From an uncultured Corynebacterium sp. (GTDB lineage Bacteria; Actinomycetota; Actinomycetes; Mycobacteriales; Mycobacteriaceae): DNA of 42,512 nucleotides. The notes beneath the pieces are model-generated. The model searched no databases, was not told the DNA's origin, and saw only the letters and a list, made by a program, of their open reading frames with translations. Where the stretch lies: the NCBI GenBank assembly GCA_946220775.1, contig CAMIFC010000017.1, forward strand, positions 1 through 42,512. The letters are read 5' to 3'. This document shows positions 33,081-42,367 of this stretch, one piece after another. The translations under genes and the position numbers were made by a program. Within the stretch, counting starts at the first letter, position 1, and every line of letters starts with the position of its first letter.

Positions 33081-33931
33081 CCGAATACCTCCGTTATCCG
33101 GGCCTCGCGCGCCTGTCGGCGCTTCTCGCCCGACTTGATACCGCCTATTCTGCCCCGTTTTGCTTGGTACTCGGACTTGCTAATGAAGTTCCTGCGAGTC
33201 CAACGTGCGATGGATGACGCCGTGGACTGCACCTCGGAGAACGGCAATGGCCCCCCGAGGGCATCGTCAAAGGAACGGTGCACTTGGTGGCAGTGCTGAA
33301 CGACGATCCGGTGCCAATCGTCCATCGGTATAGCGGGATCATGTAGGCCATAGACCTCCCGACGCGCAGCATCAAACATCGCGCAGTTGCGACCTAGACC
33401 GCTGGATCGTTCCGGCTTGCGTGGAAGCTGACGGGGCGTGTGGATCGTTCCCAGCTCGCGCAGTCCGTACGCGCGATCTGTACCCCAGATAACGTCAGCA
33501 TCTTCGTGCAGAGGGTTCCGGGTCAACAGTCCGGTGTACGCCGGGTCTCCGTCGAGGGACCGGCGCAGCCCCTCAGTCACTCGGGCGAGATAACGCAGCG
33601 GATCGACTCGACCAGCGTCCGTCCGGCAGACCGGGGCGTTGAGCCACCACCCGACGTGCCCGTGCCCCTTGTTGCCCTCCACGACCCAAGACGGCATTGG
33701 GTGTTCGCTTGGGCGCTCAAAGGCCCTCAGAACGGTGTCTGGCCGGTCTACGTCGATCACTACGGCAGCTACGAGGGCGCGCGGGCTGGATTCGACGTAC
33801 TGCCGTGTGAGAGCGCGTTCCCGGCGCTCACGCCACACGCCCAGATCGAGGTCATCGGTCGCAAGCGGATACCGAGACAAGTAACGCTCACGCCATTGGT
33901 CGGGCGTAAGGACCGCGTCACTCGTCGTCAT
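33077..33931 (-). CDS. repA: ColE2/pAL5000-like replicase RepA
   Basis: 284 aa, intact. AAVVIDVDRPD, PSWVVEGNKGHGHVGWWL, AVTEGLRRS-like VTEGLRRSLDGDPAYTGLLTRNP and SGLGRNCAMFDAARREV match the replicase family seen decayed at 25754-26444. It directs theta replication together with RepB. It overlaps the RepB fusion by four bases. Second possible active replicon in the window. Confidence 0.88.
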   Translation of the reverse strand: MTTSDAVLTPDQWRERYLSRYPLATDDLDLGVWRERRERALTRQYVESSPRALVAAVVIDVDRPDTVLRAFERPSEHPMPSWVVEGNKGHGHVGWWLNAPVCRTDAGRVDPLRYLARVTEGLRRSLDGDPAYTGLLTRNPLHEDADVIWGTDRAYGLRELGTIHTPRQLPRKPERSSGLGRNCAMFDAARREVYGLHDPAIPMDDWHRIVVQHCHQVHRSFDDALGGPLPFSEVQSTASSIARWTRRNFISKSEYQAKRGRIGGIKSGEKRRQAREARITEVFG

Positions 33932-34264
33932 ACGGCCATAGTTTCACAGATGTTGTTCGTATTGGGGTAGGACACGAAGCTACTCAGATAGTTCGGGGTT
34001 CCCTGGTCTCCTGCGGCCGTACTCCTGCCGATCTGGGGTACACCCTTCCGTACAGGGCGGGGTATCGTTTGGGCTGGTAGGCAAACTTCTTGCCGCCGGT
34101 CGAAGGGTCCGCTAAGGGGGTCAGGAAAGCGGAATAGTCGGGGCTCGGGCTGAAGGGGTATACACCAAGGCGGGTGAAGGAAATTTCGCCACCAGCCGGA
34201 AAAGGCCACGCCTATGTCAAATTGGCTATTCGTTCGACGGTCAACAATGAGACACCGAATGAAG
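33932..34264. other. Intergenic region upstream of repA, possible origin
   Basis: 333 bp without a gene. It has GC-rich segments and short dyads (GTAC...GTAC at about 34037-34052). Origins of this replicon class usually lie near rep, but I see no clear iterons. Confidence 0.35.
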
Positions 34265-34898
34265 TCAGTTTATTAGCGCCTCACCGAGAATGACTAGACC
34301 GAGGCCAAAATACACAGCAGCAGCAATGTATTCGATAATTCTGGAGACACGCCCTTGTGGGTTTATCTTTGAGGTTAGTTGCCCAGCAAAAACGCCAATT
34401 GTTCCGTAGAGAACAACTTCGGTGGCGACATTGACTGCGCCTAACATCGCCAGTTGCACGGTTGTATTCGTGGCATCTCCGAGGAAACGTGGCAAAACAG
34501 CAAGAAAAAACAGCAGGACTTTGGGGTTGGTCACACTAACGATGAGACCCTGGCGGTACCATCCCGTCTCGTTTTCTAGGACCGCCTCGTTGTCGGTGTG
34601 GGAAGCATTTCGCCACGCGGAACGCAGCGTCGAGGATCCCAGCCAGAAAAGATAACCGGATCCGACAATTTTTATTAGAAGTAAGATATTGGGTGCCGCG
34701 GCGATGACGCCGCCTAGACCGGCGGTAACGATGAGCGCGTAGACAGCCATGCCCGTGCCGATCCCGCTTATGGCCCGGATCGCCGCCCGTGGTCCTGCTT
34801 TGAGGCCGACGGTGAGCATGTAGATCATGTCGGGTCCCGGGGGGGGCGAGGAAGATGAGGATTGTGGCTAAAAAGGTGGGCAGTACGGAAGTATCCAC
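34265..34898 (-). pseudogene. LysE/RhtB-family exporter, frameshifted in a C8 run
   Basis: The start MDTSVLPTFLATILIFLAPPG (ATG 34898) and the rest from PDMIYMLTVGLKAG lie in different frames. Dropping one base from the eight-base G run at 34838-34848 (C on the coding strand) joins them into the normal LysE opening LxPGPD. The joined product is about 210 aa with six membrane segments, of usual length. It would export amino acids or related compounds. Without correction, translation could start only at ATG 34828, losing the first helix. Confidence 0.8.
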
Positions 34899-34995
34899 TA
34901 TCTCCAGAGCTCCCTAAATCTGCGTTAAGAAACGTACCGTAGGCACGGGTTAATTTACCGAGAGTAGCGAAGCTTAAGATCCCTCTGTTTCCTTC

Positions 34996-35655
34996 TTGGA
35001 GGAAGACTGGTTGCTGATCCGGGAAAAATACGATCCGGAACTCATCGACGGTGTGCGCGTTCTCTGGATCAGCCAAGGACGCGCGGCACGCGATGAAACC
35101 GCGTTCCGGCACGCACTCAAAACAGCCCATCGGCTACGCGCAGCAGGACAACGCATGACCGACGCTGCGATCATCGACGCCTACGAACACGCCTACAACA
35201 CCGCTCAACGCTTTGGAGCAGACGGACGCGACAACGAAATGCCGCCTATGCGCGACCGCCAAACAATGGCCCGCCGAGTACGCGGATACGTCACACAGTC
35301 CGGCAGCACCCCGTATGCACCTTCTGGGGCCGCTGGGAAGGCCACAACGTCCGAGCGTAAGGCATTGGCCACGATGGGCCGCAGAGGCGGGCAGAAAGCC
35401 GCACAGCGGTGGAAGACAGACCCCGAAGGGGATTACGCCAAGGCACAGAGGGAAACACTCGCAGCCGCAAATAAGCGGCGCACACTCCAAGGAGCCGGTA
35501 CACGTGGCCGAGTGCTGGCGGTGTATTCCCAGACACTTTTTGATACGGGAGAAGCGCCTACTGCACGTCAGATCGCAGAGGAGATTGGCTGCGAGCGAAG
35601 CACTGTAGCTCGGCATATTTCCGCTTTGAAGAAAGCTGGCCTGATACAGAGCTAG
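34996..35655 (+). pseudogene. RepA C-terminal fragment 1
   Basis: 219 residues matching the C-terminal half of the RepA at 26632-28163: IDGVRVLWISQGRAARDETAFRHAL, then MPPMRDRQTMARRVRGYV, ALATMGRRGGQKAAQRW and a final HTH (APTARQIAEEIG, CERSTVARHISALK). The replicase half is missing. It shows the undisturbed C-terminus and so supports the frameshift call in repA. Confidence 0.85.
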
Positions 35656-35665
35656 GGTGTGAATG

Positions 35666-35682
35666 CCGTAAGCAATATACGG
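35666..35682. repeat. CCGTAAGCAATATACGG motif after rep fragment 1
   Basis: Exact inverted form of the element at 26604-26622, again directly after a rep stop codon and followed by TTCCCCTGCCCC. Confidence 0.75.
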
Positions 35683-35772
35683 TTCCCCTGCCCCCGGGGC
35701 AGTAGAGAAGAAGAACCCTCAGGTTTAAGTAAGCGTGAGGGTGAGAAGTGAGCAAGAAGATATAGGTCTCTC

Positions 35773-35789
35773 ACCGTAAGCAATGCGGT
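35773..35789. repeat. Variant ACCGTAAGCAATGCGGT motif
   Basis: A shorter variant of the same motif just before rep fragment 2. Confidence 0.6.
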
Positions 35790-35798
35790 TCTTTCGAC

Positions 35799-36259
35799 CA
35801 ACACCGCTCAACGCTTTGGAGCAGACGGACGCGACAACGAAATGCCGCCTATGCGCGACCGCCAAACAATGGCCCGCCGCGTGCGCGGATACGTCACACA
35901 GTCCAAAAACGGCTCATACACAAGCGCATCGGCCCCAGGGCGTGCAACAAGCACAGAGAGCGCAAAGCCCTCGCCACAATGGGATGCAAAGGGGACAAAA
36001 AGCCGCAGAACGCTGGAAAACCGACCCAAACGGTGACTACGCTCAGGCCCAGCGTGACACGATGGGGAAAACACATCGACGGAATCGAGTACAGGGGCAG
36101 ACAACACGAGCGAGAATCCAACTGCTTGTGGGCGATTCTTTTGCCGATACAGGGCAACTCCCAACTCGCCGGGAGATTATGAGGGAGACGGGCCTCTCGG
36201 AGACGACAGTGAAGCGTCACCTCCGGTCGCTCCGGGAAGATGGACTCATGCCGGATTAG
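35799..36259 (+). pseudogene. RepA C-terminal fragment 2, degenerate
   Basis: Begins with about 100 bp almost identical to 35196-35300 (NTAQRFGADGRDNEMPPMRD). It then passes through at least two frameshifts to WKTDPNGDYAQAQRDTMGK and a HTH tail (LPTRREIMRETG, LSETTVKRHLRSLRE), ending at 36259. The divergent second part shows it comes from a related but different rep. Confidence 0.8.
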
Positions 36260-36270
36260 GGGGGTCATCT

Positions 36271-36286
36271 CGTAAGCAATATACGG
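36271..36286. repeat. CGTAAGCAATATACGG motif after rep fragment 2
   Basis: Same element as at 26604 and 35666, followed by TTCCCCTGC and cut by the IS6 end at 36296. Confidence 0.75.
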
Positions 36287-36295
36287 TTCCCCTGC

Positions 36296-37138
36296 GGTGC
36301 TGTTGCAAAGTTGGGCGGAGAGCCGAGACGACCCAGTTTCTCATTTCCTGATGGCCGCTGCGTGCCGGCGTTCTCAGGCCGTCTCGAAGACCCGGTTGAC
36401 GATCACCGCGTCCGGATTGGGGTGCCCATAAGCAAACATCGTGCCCTGACCTTTCCGCAATGAATGCATCGCTTCCATCCCTTTCAACGTCCGGTAGGCA
36501 GACGTCCGATTTTTGAACGCCCCCTTCGGTCCCAGGATTCGTTTCAACCGGCCATGATCTCCCTCGAGAACGTTGTTCAGGTATTTCACCTGACGGTGCT
36601 CCACCGTCTGAGGGCAGATTCCCTCCGCCTTCAGCTCGGAGATCGCCTTGGCCAGGGAGGGTGCTTTATCGGTGTTGATCACTCTGGGATACCCGGCTGT
36701 CGTATTCGATCGCAGCGCCTTGGCCAGGAAACGCTTGGCCGCCGCGACATTGCGCTTCGGAGAGAGATAAAAGTCCAGGGTCTGACCACCGGCGGTGATC
36801 GCCCGATAGAGATAGCACCACCTGCCGCCGACCCGAATATAGGTCTCATCCACCCGCCAAGAACTGGCCTGCCAGTCAGGTACCTGCCGGTACCACCGAG
36901 TGTGCTTATCCAACTCAGGGGCGTATTTCTGCACCCAGCGGTAGATCGTGGTGTGATCGACTGGCACACCCCGCTCGGTCATCATCTCTTCGAGATCGCG
37001 GTAGCTCACGCCGTAGCGGCAGTACCACCGCACCGCCCACAGGATGATTTCACGGGGGAAATGACGACCGGAGAAGATGCTCATGGCTGTGATTATTTCA
37101 CGCCGGTCTTTCTACTGCCCCAACTTTGCAACAGCACC
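36296..37138 (-). mobile_element. Complete IS6-family element, copy C
   Basis: 843 bp with terminal repeats GGTGCTGTTGCAAAGTT at 36296 and its inverse ending at 37138. It is diverged from copy A by scattered substitutions, but its right end is identical to 1-55. The flanks TCCCCTGC and AGTTGACA do not match, so it is not a simple insertion. Confidence 0.92.
36374..37084 (-). CDS. IS6-family transposase, copy C
   Basis: 236 aa, intact, with the DDE residues in WRVDETYIRV, VINTDKAPS and NNVLEGDHGRLK. It differs from copy A at scattered positions (for example GVSYRD for LSYRD), so the two arrived separately. Confidence 0.93.
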   Translation of the reverse strand: MSIFSGRHFPREIILWAVRWYCRYGVSYRDLEEMMTERGVPVDHTTIYRWVQKYAPELDKHTRWYRQVPDWQASSWRVDETYIRVGGRWCYLYRAITAGGQTLDFYLSPKRNVAAAKRFLAKALRSNTTAGYPRVINTDKAPSLAKAISELKAEGICPQTVEHRQVKYLNNVLEGDHGRLKRILGPKGAFKNRTSAYRTLKGMEAMHSLRKGQGTMFAYGHPNPDAVIVNRVFETA

Positions 37139-38423
37139 AGTTGACAGGGGCGATGAGCCGGCCATCAACACCAAGATCTTCCTGCAGTGGATGAATGGCG
37201 ACGGTTTCGTGTCTCCTGTTTACTCCACCACCTCGGATGTTGAGGGTAAGTTCGCTTTCGATTTAAGCAAGCCGATCATTGACGAGATGGGCGTTAAGCA
37301 TGAGTTCATTCTCGCTGGCGACTCGGGCATGCAAGTGCGCACGTGGGTCGAAAACCCAGATCCAGCAAAGTACAGCGTTACCCGTACGGGTGATATGAGC
37401 TCGGCTCGATTCCATAATCGAACCAATCGTAAGAATGAGTCCTGGGATTTCACTGCGGGCATTAACGCCATCGTGAACTCCAAGGTGGTTTTCTATGAGA
37501 GGCCCAACCACGTTGGCTGGCTAGCCAAACCGAAGGATCAATGGAAGACCTCTGGCACATCGGACGGGCAATTCCCAAACAATGGCTACTACGGAGCTGT
37601 GTCCGGTGGAGCGAAGGTCTGGTGGGAAAACAACGAGGCGGGCGGCACGGTCTCTGATGACTACCTGAAGGGGGCTGATGACAACTTTGCCACCGGTGTA
37701 ACAATGGTCGCTTCCTACGTCAACGACGAAGTCGCGCTGCAGTTTGACGCCTGGAAGCAGGCAAACCGTGGCTACACTCCACAGGCGTTCAAGGAAGCCC
37801 AAGAGCGCATGATTAAGGAGTATGAGGCTGAGCATGGTGCGGGCTCCGCGATTGCTGAGACCGTCGCCGCGCCCGTGAAGGCAGACGGCACCTATCACTT
37901 GCCATTTAACGGTATCTGGGGCACTTCTCGTACGTCGAAGGGCAACATCATTACCGAGGAAGAGTGGCACACACCAGTTCCTGACTCGGAGGCGCGAAAT
38001 GACAGCCTTTCCCTGTGGAACGGTTTGTCTGGTCAGCGTGTGCGACACATCAACGGCGACTATATGTACATCTACCCAGATGTCGGCGACCAGTTCGATG
38101 TGTGGTCGAACCACAGCTTCAAGACCAACATGTTCAGCAGGCCAGCGTCCGGCACGTTGAACTTGGCTGGTGGCCAGCATGTCAATGACATGGCGTTCGC
38201 ACTGCTGACCCAGAACCCGATCCACAACATTGTGGAGTACAACAACACTGACAAGGCAGCAGCCCCCGGTGATACCGCGACGACCCAGACTGCAGGCTTG
38301 AGTCCGCAGACCACCTACATCGTTCGTTGGGCCAAGAACGGTGAAACCATCGAAGGTAGTGACTGCACGGCGACCACTGATGCTGCGGGCAACTTGCCTT
38401 CCTGCGACTTCACGGTTCCATAA
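37139..38423 (+). pseudogene. Rib-type cell-surface protein, N-terminal part (5' cut by IS6, ends in premature TAA)
   Basis: The frame is open from the IS end. DRGDEPAINTKIFLQW, then a non-repeat region with WWENNEAGG, NGIWGTSRTSKG and YMYIYPDVGDQF, resembles the N-terminal domains of large corynebacterial surface proteins. The signal peptide and first residues are missing because of the IS. TAA at 38421-38423 interrupts the frame after SCDFTVP. The next 26 codons (DAAHGDVFTSVVYGAG...) continue in the same frame into the repeat part, so a single base change made the stop. Confidence 0.85.
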
Positions 38424-38501
38424 GACGCTGCCCACGGTGATGTTTTCACTTCCGTTGTCTACGGTGCAGGGGGCCAGAATCCACTGCTCGCAGATTCGTT
38501 C

Positions 38502-41500
38502 GTGGTGCGTACCCAGACCAAGCCTGTCTATGAGGACACTGAAGCAGAAGCTGGCACCACCGCCGAGGTTGCTGCGCCAACCTTCCAGAACGCTGCAGGC
38601 GAAACTGTTGCTGCCCCAGAAGGCGTCACCTTCGCCGCAACTGAAGACACTCCAGCAGATGTGACCGTTAACGAAGACGGCTCCCTATCTGTCCCAGTGT
38701 CTGCTGACGCCCAGCCAGGCGACAAGATCACTGTTCCAGTGCGGGTTTCTCACCCAGGTGGACTGGATGAAGTTGTTCAGGCAACTGTCACGGTCGCAGG
38801 CGAAGCCGTCGAAGCTCCAGCTTGGGCAGACACTGAAACCCCAGCTGACGAGCCTGTCACCATCCCGAACACCGGTGGCCCAGTCCCTGACGGTTCGACC
38901 GTTGAGGTTGTGGGTGGCGATGCTAACGGCACCGCAACCTTGAACCCGGACAACGGCGAGATCGAATTCACGCCGTCTCCAGACGCTAAGCCGGGCGACA
39001 CCGTCACCGTTCAGGTCAAGGACAAGGACGGCGAGGTCATCGACGAGATCACCGTCACTATCGGTGAGCCGACCACGCCTCCAATGACCAACGAGGAGCA
39101 GTACCAGCCGAAGTACGATGCGATCGACGCCCCACGCGGCGAAGAGACCATCGCGCCAGCTCCGAAGGAAGAAAACAACCAGGACTTCCCAGAGGGCACC
39201 AAGTACCAGCCAGGTACGGGCATCCAGGATTGGACGACCGTCAACCCAGACGGCACCGTCACTCTGAACCCAGCTGCTGACCTGGAGACCGGTACCTACA
39301 ACGTGCCAGTCGACGTCGTCTACCCAGACGACACGAAGGACACGGTTTACGTTCCAGTGACCGTGACCGAGCAGGCCCCAGCTGGCGAGATGCAAAACGT
39401 GACGCACCAGCCGACGTATGCTCCGGTTGATGCGACCCAGGGTGAGGAATCCCCAATTGAGGTTCCGACCGATTCCCGTGGTGATGGTCTACCTGATGGC
39501 ACGAAGTTCGCTAAGGGTGCCGATGCCCCAGAGTGGGTGACCATCAATGAAGATGGTTCCGGTACTGCAACGCCAGGCGATGACGTGAATCCTGGCGACT
39601 ACACCTTCCCGGTTGAGGTGACCTACCCAGATGGTTCCGCTGAGACTGTTTACGTCCCAGTGACCGTCAAGTCTGCTGAGGATGCGCCAGCTGGTGAGAA
39701 GCAGAACGTGACGCACCAGCCGACGTATGCTCCGGTTGATGCGACCCAGGGTGAGGAATCCCCAATTGAGGTTCCGACCGACGCTCGTGGTGATGGTCTG
39801 CCTGAGGGTACGAAGTTCGCTAAGGGTGCCGATGCTCCAGAGTGGGTGACCATCAATGAGGATGGCTCCGGTACCGCAACTCCAGATGTGAGCATCGATC
39901 CGGGTAGCTACACCTTCCCGGTTGAGGTGACCTATCCAGATGGTTCCACTGAGACTGTCTACCTGTCGGTCTCCGTGACGTCCTCTGACGTCCCAGCTGA
40001 CGGCGATGACCTGACCTACCAGCCTGTCTACGAGGCAACGCGGGTAACCCAGGACGAGACCGCTACGGTCCCAGCACCGACGGACGGCAAGGGTGGCACG
40101 CTGCCTGCCGATGCTGAGTACGCGGCTGGCACCGGCGCTCCAGAGTGGGTAACGGTCAACCAGGACGGTTCCATCACCCTGACTCCAGGTGCTGATGTTG
40201 AACCAAGCACCAACAACGTGCCAGTCGAGGTCACCTACTCGGATGGTTCCGCTGAGACGGTCTTCGCTGCTGTCACGGTTGAGTCCGCAGAAGAGACCCC
40301 AACCACGGGCGATAACGTCACCTACCAGCCTGGATACGACGCGTCGCAGGTCAAGCAGGGCGAAACCGCTACGGTCCCAGCTCCGCAGGATCCGAACAAC
40401 GCGCTGCCAGAAGGAACGAGCTTCGACAAGGGCGAGCAGACCCCAGAATGGGTCACTGTCGGACCTAACGGCGAGCTCACTCTGGCTCCAGGTGAGGATG
40501 TCACCGCTGGCGACTACCAGGTCCCAGTGAAGGTGACCTACCCAGACAACACCTCGGAGTACATCTACGCTTCTGTCTTGGTTCAGCATGCAAAGGCCAC
40601 GGAAGTTGACGGTGACAACGTCACCTTCCAGCCGACCTACCCGCAGACTGACGCTCCTGTTGGCGAGACCACGGAAGTGGACGCGCCGAAGGACGAAGGC
40701 GGCAAGGAATTGCCTGAGGGCACCGAGTACAAGCCAGGCACCGACGCCCCAGAGTGGGCTGAGGTGAATCCGGATGGCACTTTGACCCTGACCCCAGGTG
40801 ATGAGGTCAAGCCAGGTTCCTACAACGTGCCGGTTGAGGTTACTTACCCGGATAAGACGACTGAGACGGTTTACGTTCCAGTGACTGTTCCAGGTGATGA
40901 CACTCCGGTGAACGGTGAGAATGTTGATAACCAGCCGGTTTACGGTCCGGTTGATGCTCCTCGCGGTGATGAGACCAAGGTTGATGCGCCGAAGAATGAG
41001 GACGGTTCGCTGCTGCCTGAGAACACGGAGTTCAAGGCGGGCACCGACGCTCCTGAGTGGGTCGAGATCAACCCAGACGGTACCGGCACCGTGAAGCCAG
41101 GCGCTGACGTTGAAACAGGCACCTACAACGTGCCGGTTGAGGTTACTTACCCGGATGGCACCACTGAGACGGTTTACGTCCCAGTGACCGTCACGGAAAA
41201 CGCTGACAAGCCACCGTTCGTCCCAGGTGACGGCGATGGCGACGAAGGCGACACCTCCGGCAGCTCCGGCGGCCTGCTCGGCGGCCTGCTTGGTGGCGGA
41301 ATCATCGGTGGCATCATCGGCGGAATCCTTGGCAACGAGGCAGGCTCCTCCACGCCAGGTTCCTCCGCACCGGGCTCCTCCACCCCAGGCAGCACCGCTC
41401 CGGGACACCAGGGCGGTAACAACGGTGGCAACGGCGGTAACCAGGGTGGCGACACCGGTGGAAACATCGGCGGTGACGCAGGTCAGACCGGTAGCCAGCA

Positions 41501-41810
41501 GGGTGGACAGACTGGCGATAACGCTGGTCAGGGCACCCAGCCAGGCCAGGGCGTGCAGCCAGGTCAGGGTGCGCAGGGTGGAGACTCCACCGGCGCCCAG
41601 GGTGGCCAGACTGGTCAGAGCGGTCAGGCAGTCGCGCCAGGCGCATCGGCTGGCTCCGGTCAGACGGGTGCAGCCTCTGGCTCCGCTAGCCGTGGCGGCA
41701 GCTTGGCAATGACGGGTGTCTCGGGTGTAGCAATCACCCTGGGCGCTGCGGTTATGGCCCTGGCTGTTGGTGGCGCGCTGATGGCACTGCGCCGTCGCCG
41801 CAACAACTAA
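38502..41810 (+). CDS. Rib-type cell-surface repeat protein, C-terminal part with LAMTG anchor
   Basis: 1,102 aa from GTG 38502, in frame with the upstream part (open since 38424). Residues about 1-195 hold two less regular domains. Seven Rib-like repeats of about 101 residues follow, each with QPxY near the start, PEWVTxNxDG in the middle and VEVTYPDGxxETVYVPVTV at the end. A Gly/Ser/Gln-rich stretch is next, then the sorting signal LAMTG near 1068, a hydrophobic segment and RRRRNN. LAMTG is a sortase motif variant. Without its own signal peptide this part cannot be exported. Confidence 0.88.
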   Translation: MVRTQTKPVYEDTEAEAGTTAEVAAPTFQNAAGETVAAPEGVTFAATEDTPADVTVNEDGSLSVPVSADAQPGDKITVPVRVSHPGGLDEVVQATVTVAGEAVEAPAWADTETPADEPVTIPNTGGPVPDGSTVEVVGGDANGTATLNPDNGEIEFTPSPDAKPGDTVTVQVKDKDGEVIDEITVTIGEPTTPPMTNEEQYQPKYDAIDAPRGEETIAPAPKEENNQDFPEGTKYQPGTGIQDWTTVNPDGTVTLNPAADLETGTYNVPVDVVYPDDTKDTVYVPVTVTEQAPAGEMQNVTHQPTYAPVDATQGEESPIEVPTDSRGDGLPDGTKFAKGADAPEWVTINEDGSGTATPGDDVNPGDYTFPVEVTYPDGSAETVYVPVTVKSAEDAPAGEKQNVTHQPTYAPVDATQGEESPIEVPTDARGDGLPEGTKFAKGADAPEWVTINEDGSGTATPDVSIDPGSYTFPVEVTYPDGSTETVYLSVSVTSSDVPADGDDLTYQPVYEATRVTQDETATVPAPTDGKGGTLPADAEYAAGTGAPEWVTVNQDGSITLTPGADVEPSTNNVPVEVTYSDGSAETVFAAVTVESAEETPTTGDNVTYQPGYDASQVKQGETATVPAPQDPNNALPEGTSFDKGEQTPEWVTVGPNGELTLAPGEDVTAGDYQVPVKVTYPDNTSEYIYASVLVQHAKATEVDGDNVTFQPTYPQTDAPVGETTEVDAPKDEGGKELPEGTEYKPGTDAPEWAEVNPDGTLTLTPGDEVKPGSYNVPVEVTYPDKTTETVYVPVTVPGDDTPVNGENVDNQPVYGPVDAPRGDETKVDAPKNEDGSLLPENTEFKAGTDAPEWVEINPDGTGTVKPGADVETGTYNVPVEVTYPDGTTETVYVPVTVTENADKPPFVPGDGDGDEGDTSGSSGGLLGGLLGGGIIGGIIGGILGNEAGSSTPGSSAPGSSTPGSTAPGHQGGNNGGNGGNQGGDTGGNIGGDAGQTGSQQGGQTGDNAGQGTQPGQGVQPGQGAQGGDSTGAQGGQTGQSGQAVAPGASAGSGQTGAASGSASRGGSLAMTGVSGVAITLGAAVMALAVGGALMALRRRRNN
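39099..41200 (+). repeat. Seven tandem Rib-like coding repeats
   Basis: Period about 303 bp. Units start near 39099, 39405, 39708, 40014, 40320, 40626 and 40929. Units 2 and 3 are nearly identical in DNA (for example 39397-39460 and 39700-39763), so recent duplication is likely and slippage could change copy number. Confidence 0.85.
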
Positions 41811-41947
41811 CCCGGCCGCATAGCTAGCCCGCGGGAGATCCCGAGGGGCTGGCGGTGCGGGCAGTGTGCGACTAATTTCCGCGGTACGATTCCGTGACTA
41901 GTCCGTGGCTCGCGAGTGACTCCCACATAGTCCAGCGAGTACTGATT

Positions 41948-41989
41948 GGGCCTTCCCGCTGACTCTTCCCAGAGTTGCGAGGGAGGCCC
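41948..41989 (+). terminator. Terminator-like hairpin after surface protein gene
   Basis: GGGCCTTCCC at 41948-41957 pairs with GGGAGGCCC at 41981-41989, followed by TTT. Confidence 0.55.
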
Positions 41990-42001
41990 TTTCCACATGC
42001 G

Positions 42002-42039
42002 AAAACCGGCTCGTCCTCCACGCGGGGCGGGCCGGTTTT
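42002..42039. terminator. Second hairpin downstream
   Basis: AAAACCGGC at 42002-42010 pairs with GCCGGTTTT at 42031-42039; the A and T ends allow function on both strands. Confidence 0.55.
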
Positions 42040-42071
42040 GGCTTTCGGGGGCTCTCCCGGTGATGGGTGTT

Positions 42072-42144
42072 AAATCCCCTCGTTGAAAACCTAGTTCGGT
42101 TGGTTCGGACTGGACTTTCGGCGAGGGAATTTGACATGGCCCGC
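42072..42144. repeat. ~70-bp intergenic repeat, unit 1
   Basis: AATCCCCTCGTTGAAAACC through GGCGAGGGAATTTGACATGG. The ends AAATCCCCTCG and CGAGGGAATTT are inverted repeats, so each unit can fold into one large hairpin. A second unit follows at 42297. Confidence 0.75.
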
Positions 42145-42296
42145 CGCCAGCTGGGCGAAGGGGCCCGCTCCCGAGGTCTCTGGGGTGTCGCCACCGAGAA
42201 GCGGGGCCGCTGCTACGGACGTGTGGGGTCACAAGCACCGGGGCTGTCGACTCGATGGATCAGGCGGTTAAGCTATCGCCGATGCTGCGATGTAAG

Positions 42297-42367
42297 AATC
42301 CCTCGTTGAAAACCTAGTTGGGTTGGTTCGGACTGGACTTTCGGCGAGGGAATTTGACATGGCCCGT
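42297..42367. repeat. ~70-bp intergenic repeat, unit 2
   Basis: Nearly identical to unit 1 with very few differences. Both end in GACATGGCCCG followed by similar Arg-rich codons, so the repeat may extend into a small degenerate coding-like segment. No gene is supported between 41811 and the window end. Confidence 0.75.

Noticed and set aside
39099..41200. Tandem repeats considered as a CRISPR array
   Set aside because: Units are about 303 bp, in frame, and encode Rib-like protein domains.
39489..41408. Minus-strand open frame (639 codons) opposite the Rib repeats
   Set aside because: Mirrors the repeat periodicity of the real gene; no start context or domain.
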